6,050 bases of DNA from Candidatus Delongbacteria bacterium (GTDB taxonomy: Bacteria > UBA4055), in assembly GCA_022013635.1 (NCBI GenBank), contig JAKLPX010000117.1:1-6050 (forward strand), read 5' to 3'. Position numbers and translations under genes: made by a program. Within the stretch, counting starts at the first letter, position 1; the number at the start of each line of letters is the position of its first letter. This document shows positions 4,900 through 6,050 of this stretch, piece by piece. Below the pieces are notes generated by a model, which did no database searches, was not told the origin of the DNA, and worked only from the letters and a program-made list of their open reading frames with translations.

Positions 4900-6050
4900 T
4901 TAGGCACGGATATCCGACATTTCCGCTAAAGTGTAGTAAGTGCCTTTTTTTTGTCCTGATTTTAAGAAAATGTTGTTTTCGACTAAAAAATTGATATCTC
5001 TAAGTGCCGTACGGTCAGTAACAAAAAACAACTCCAAGTACTCTTTATTTGTGATTTTCCCTTTTTCTTTGACATACTCGATAGCTTTGATTTGTCTTTC
5101 GTTCATTTTAATTTTATTGAGTGTAAGCGGTTCGGGAGATGCTTTGGTCAGCATACTCATAAAGCCTGCCTGATGGTTAATGAGTACAGGATCAGGCAGT
5201 CCGAATTTCCTGCAGGCGTTTATGATTTTTGTTGTGCCGCGTCCCCATGCATCAATGAGCGTGCAGTAGAAGCAGAGTTGTGCAATTAGAGGATTTCTTG
5301 GGACAGATCTATGGACTTTTTTTAGGTCTTCTTCGGTTATACCTTCGGGTAGATAGCCTTCGCTCCATACGCTTATGTCTTCGTCGGTTATTCTTATTTG
5401 TATAGGTGCGCCCATATAATTTCTGTGAACGAGCGCGTTCAGTATCATTTCTCTTAATGCCTCTGTTGGATATTCGCCGGTTTCGTATCTGAACATACCT
5501 TCAAAGCTGACTTTTTTGATCAAAAATTTGTGGTAGATCTGTTCCAGTACGGTTTGGGAAAGGGTCATTAGATTGCCGTCTTCCAATTCGTGGTATTGCA
5601 GGTCGTGCGGTTCTTTGCCGAATTTTCCGATCTTGACAAATGAATTGACATAGAATCTACCAGGGTCTTTTCCGAACATGACCAGTGCTGCTCTTTTGAG
5701 ATGTCCTTTCTCGGAAATCTTGAGTTTTTCGAACAATTCAGGTATGGACAATCCGAAACTTGCAGGAAGTCTGTCTGATTTTTGGGACATTATTATAAAC
5801 TTGGACACTGATGATTCGTCAATATCGTCGTAGGTAGCTCTCGGTTCTATAACAGCGTCCCATGTTAATCCTGATTTCTTTAGCAGAAATTCATTCAGTG
5901 AAGAACCGGTCAATTCATGTTTGACGCTTCCGCTTCTGTAATAATATCTGCCTCTGAGCGAGATCGGTACAGTGTAAGGAGAAACTGCAATTTCGATATA
6001 AAATTTATCATTTTCGGTTTTCAGGTTGACATCGGCGGTAATTCCCATCA
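4900..6050 (-). CDS. AlbA_2 / HATPase_c_4 putative transcriptional regulator, 5' end outside window
   Basis: The first visible Met (6048) is followed by GITADVNL and YTVPISLRGRYYYRSGS, the second half of an AlbA_2 domain, so the true start is beyond the window edge. Counting from that Met: AlbA_2 remainder to about residue 55; a middle region with the LKRAALVMFGKDP block; HATPase_c_4 domain with N-box E200-x3-N204-x3-H208 (ALVHRNY) and glycine motif G269-R-G271 (AWGRGT); and a C-terminal winged helix at about 315-375 (ITNKEYLELFFVTDRTALRDINFLVENN, then KKGTYYTLAEMSD). It has the same architecture as the gene at 2-1600 and is its paralogue, with a similar winged helix pattern, but has one such segment and no repeat linker. 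It ends abruptly in MSDIRA; downstream 11-bp repeats suggest the tail was shortened by a frame change. DNA or RNA target unknown. It faces inward, towards the polysaccharide genes. Confidence 0.93.
   Translation of the reverse strand, partial: MGITADVNLKTENDKFYIEIAVSPYTVPISLRGRYYYRSGSVKHELTGSSLNEFLLKKSGLTWDAVIEPRATYDDIDESSVSKFIIMSQKSDRLPASFGLSIPELFEKLKISEKGHLKRAALVMFGKDPGRFYVNSFVKIGKFGKEPHDLQYHELEDGNLMTLSQTVLEQIYHKFLIKKVSFEGMFRYETGEYPTEALREMILNALVHRNYMGAPIQIRITDEDISVWSEGYLPEGITEEDLKKVHRSVPRNPLIAQLCFYCTLIDAWGRGTTKIINACRKFGLPDPVLINHQAGFMSMLTKASPEPLTLNKIKMNERQIKAIEYVKEKGKITNKEYLELFFVTDRTALRDINFLVENNIFLKSGQKKGTYYTLAEMSDIRA

Noticed and set aside
4857..4920. CRISPR-like array
   Set aside because: Units are 11 bp and contiguous, with no spacers of regular length.

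Overview
The window is a piece of a surface-polysaccharide (O-antigen or capsule type) locus from an AT-rich bacterium that I cannot place taxonomically. A double membrane is suggested by a predicted outer-membrane beta-barrel with a signal peptide and a C-terminal phenylalanine. No rRNA, tRNA, CRISPR array or insertion sequence was seen.

Layout. Positions 2-1600 (+) hold the 3' part of a gene for an AlbA_2 (Schlafen-like) / HATPase_c_4 protein with two winged helix-turn-helix segments. It overlaps by ATGA the start of a complete UDP-N-acetylglucosamine 2-epimerase gene (1597-2730, +) of the FnlC/WbjD/Cap5G-like sort. A small reading frame follows at 2735-2986 (+); it looks like the C-terminal end of a larger YfiM/DUF2279-like protein. 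On the minus strand, 3007-3399 encodes a UDP-glucose 6-dehydrogenase reduced to its N- and C-terminal ends by an in-frame internal deletion. Upstream of it on the same strand lies an intact predicted outer-membrane protein (3468-4643, GTG start) with a plausible promoter at 4683-4711. A short plus-strand scrap of a DegT/DnrJ/EryC1 aminotransferase C-terminus sits at 4705-4818. The window ends with the 3' part of a second AlbA_2/HATPase_c_4 gene (4900-6050, -), whose stop lies beside an array of 11-bp repeats.

Reading. The epimerase, the dehydrogenase remnant and the aminotransferase remnant all belong to nucleotide-sugar metabolism. The segment therefore looks like a polysaccharide locus that has been rearranged and partly decayed, bracketed by two inward-facing paralogous AlbA_2/HATPase genes. 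Only the epimerase and the outer-membrane protein look like complete functional genes. The most interesting signals are (1) 11-bp repeats at the end of the second AlbA_2 gene, whose copy number would change the reading frame and the protein tail; (2) 12-bp in-frame repeats in the first AlbA_2 gene, one of which copies part of its own DNA-binding helix; and (3) the dehydrogenase deletion, joined exactly at a DADVCFI-like strand that both halves of the enzyme appear to share.
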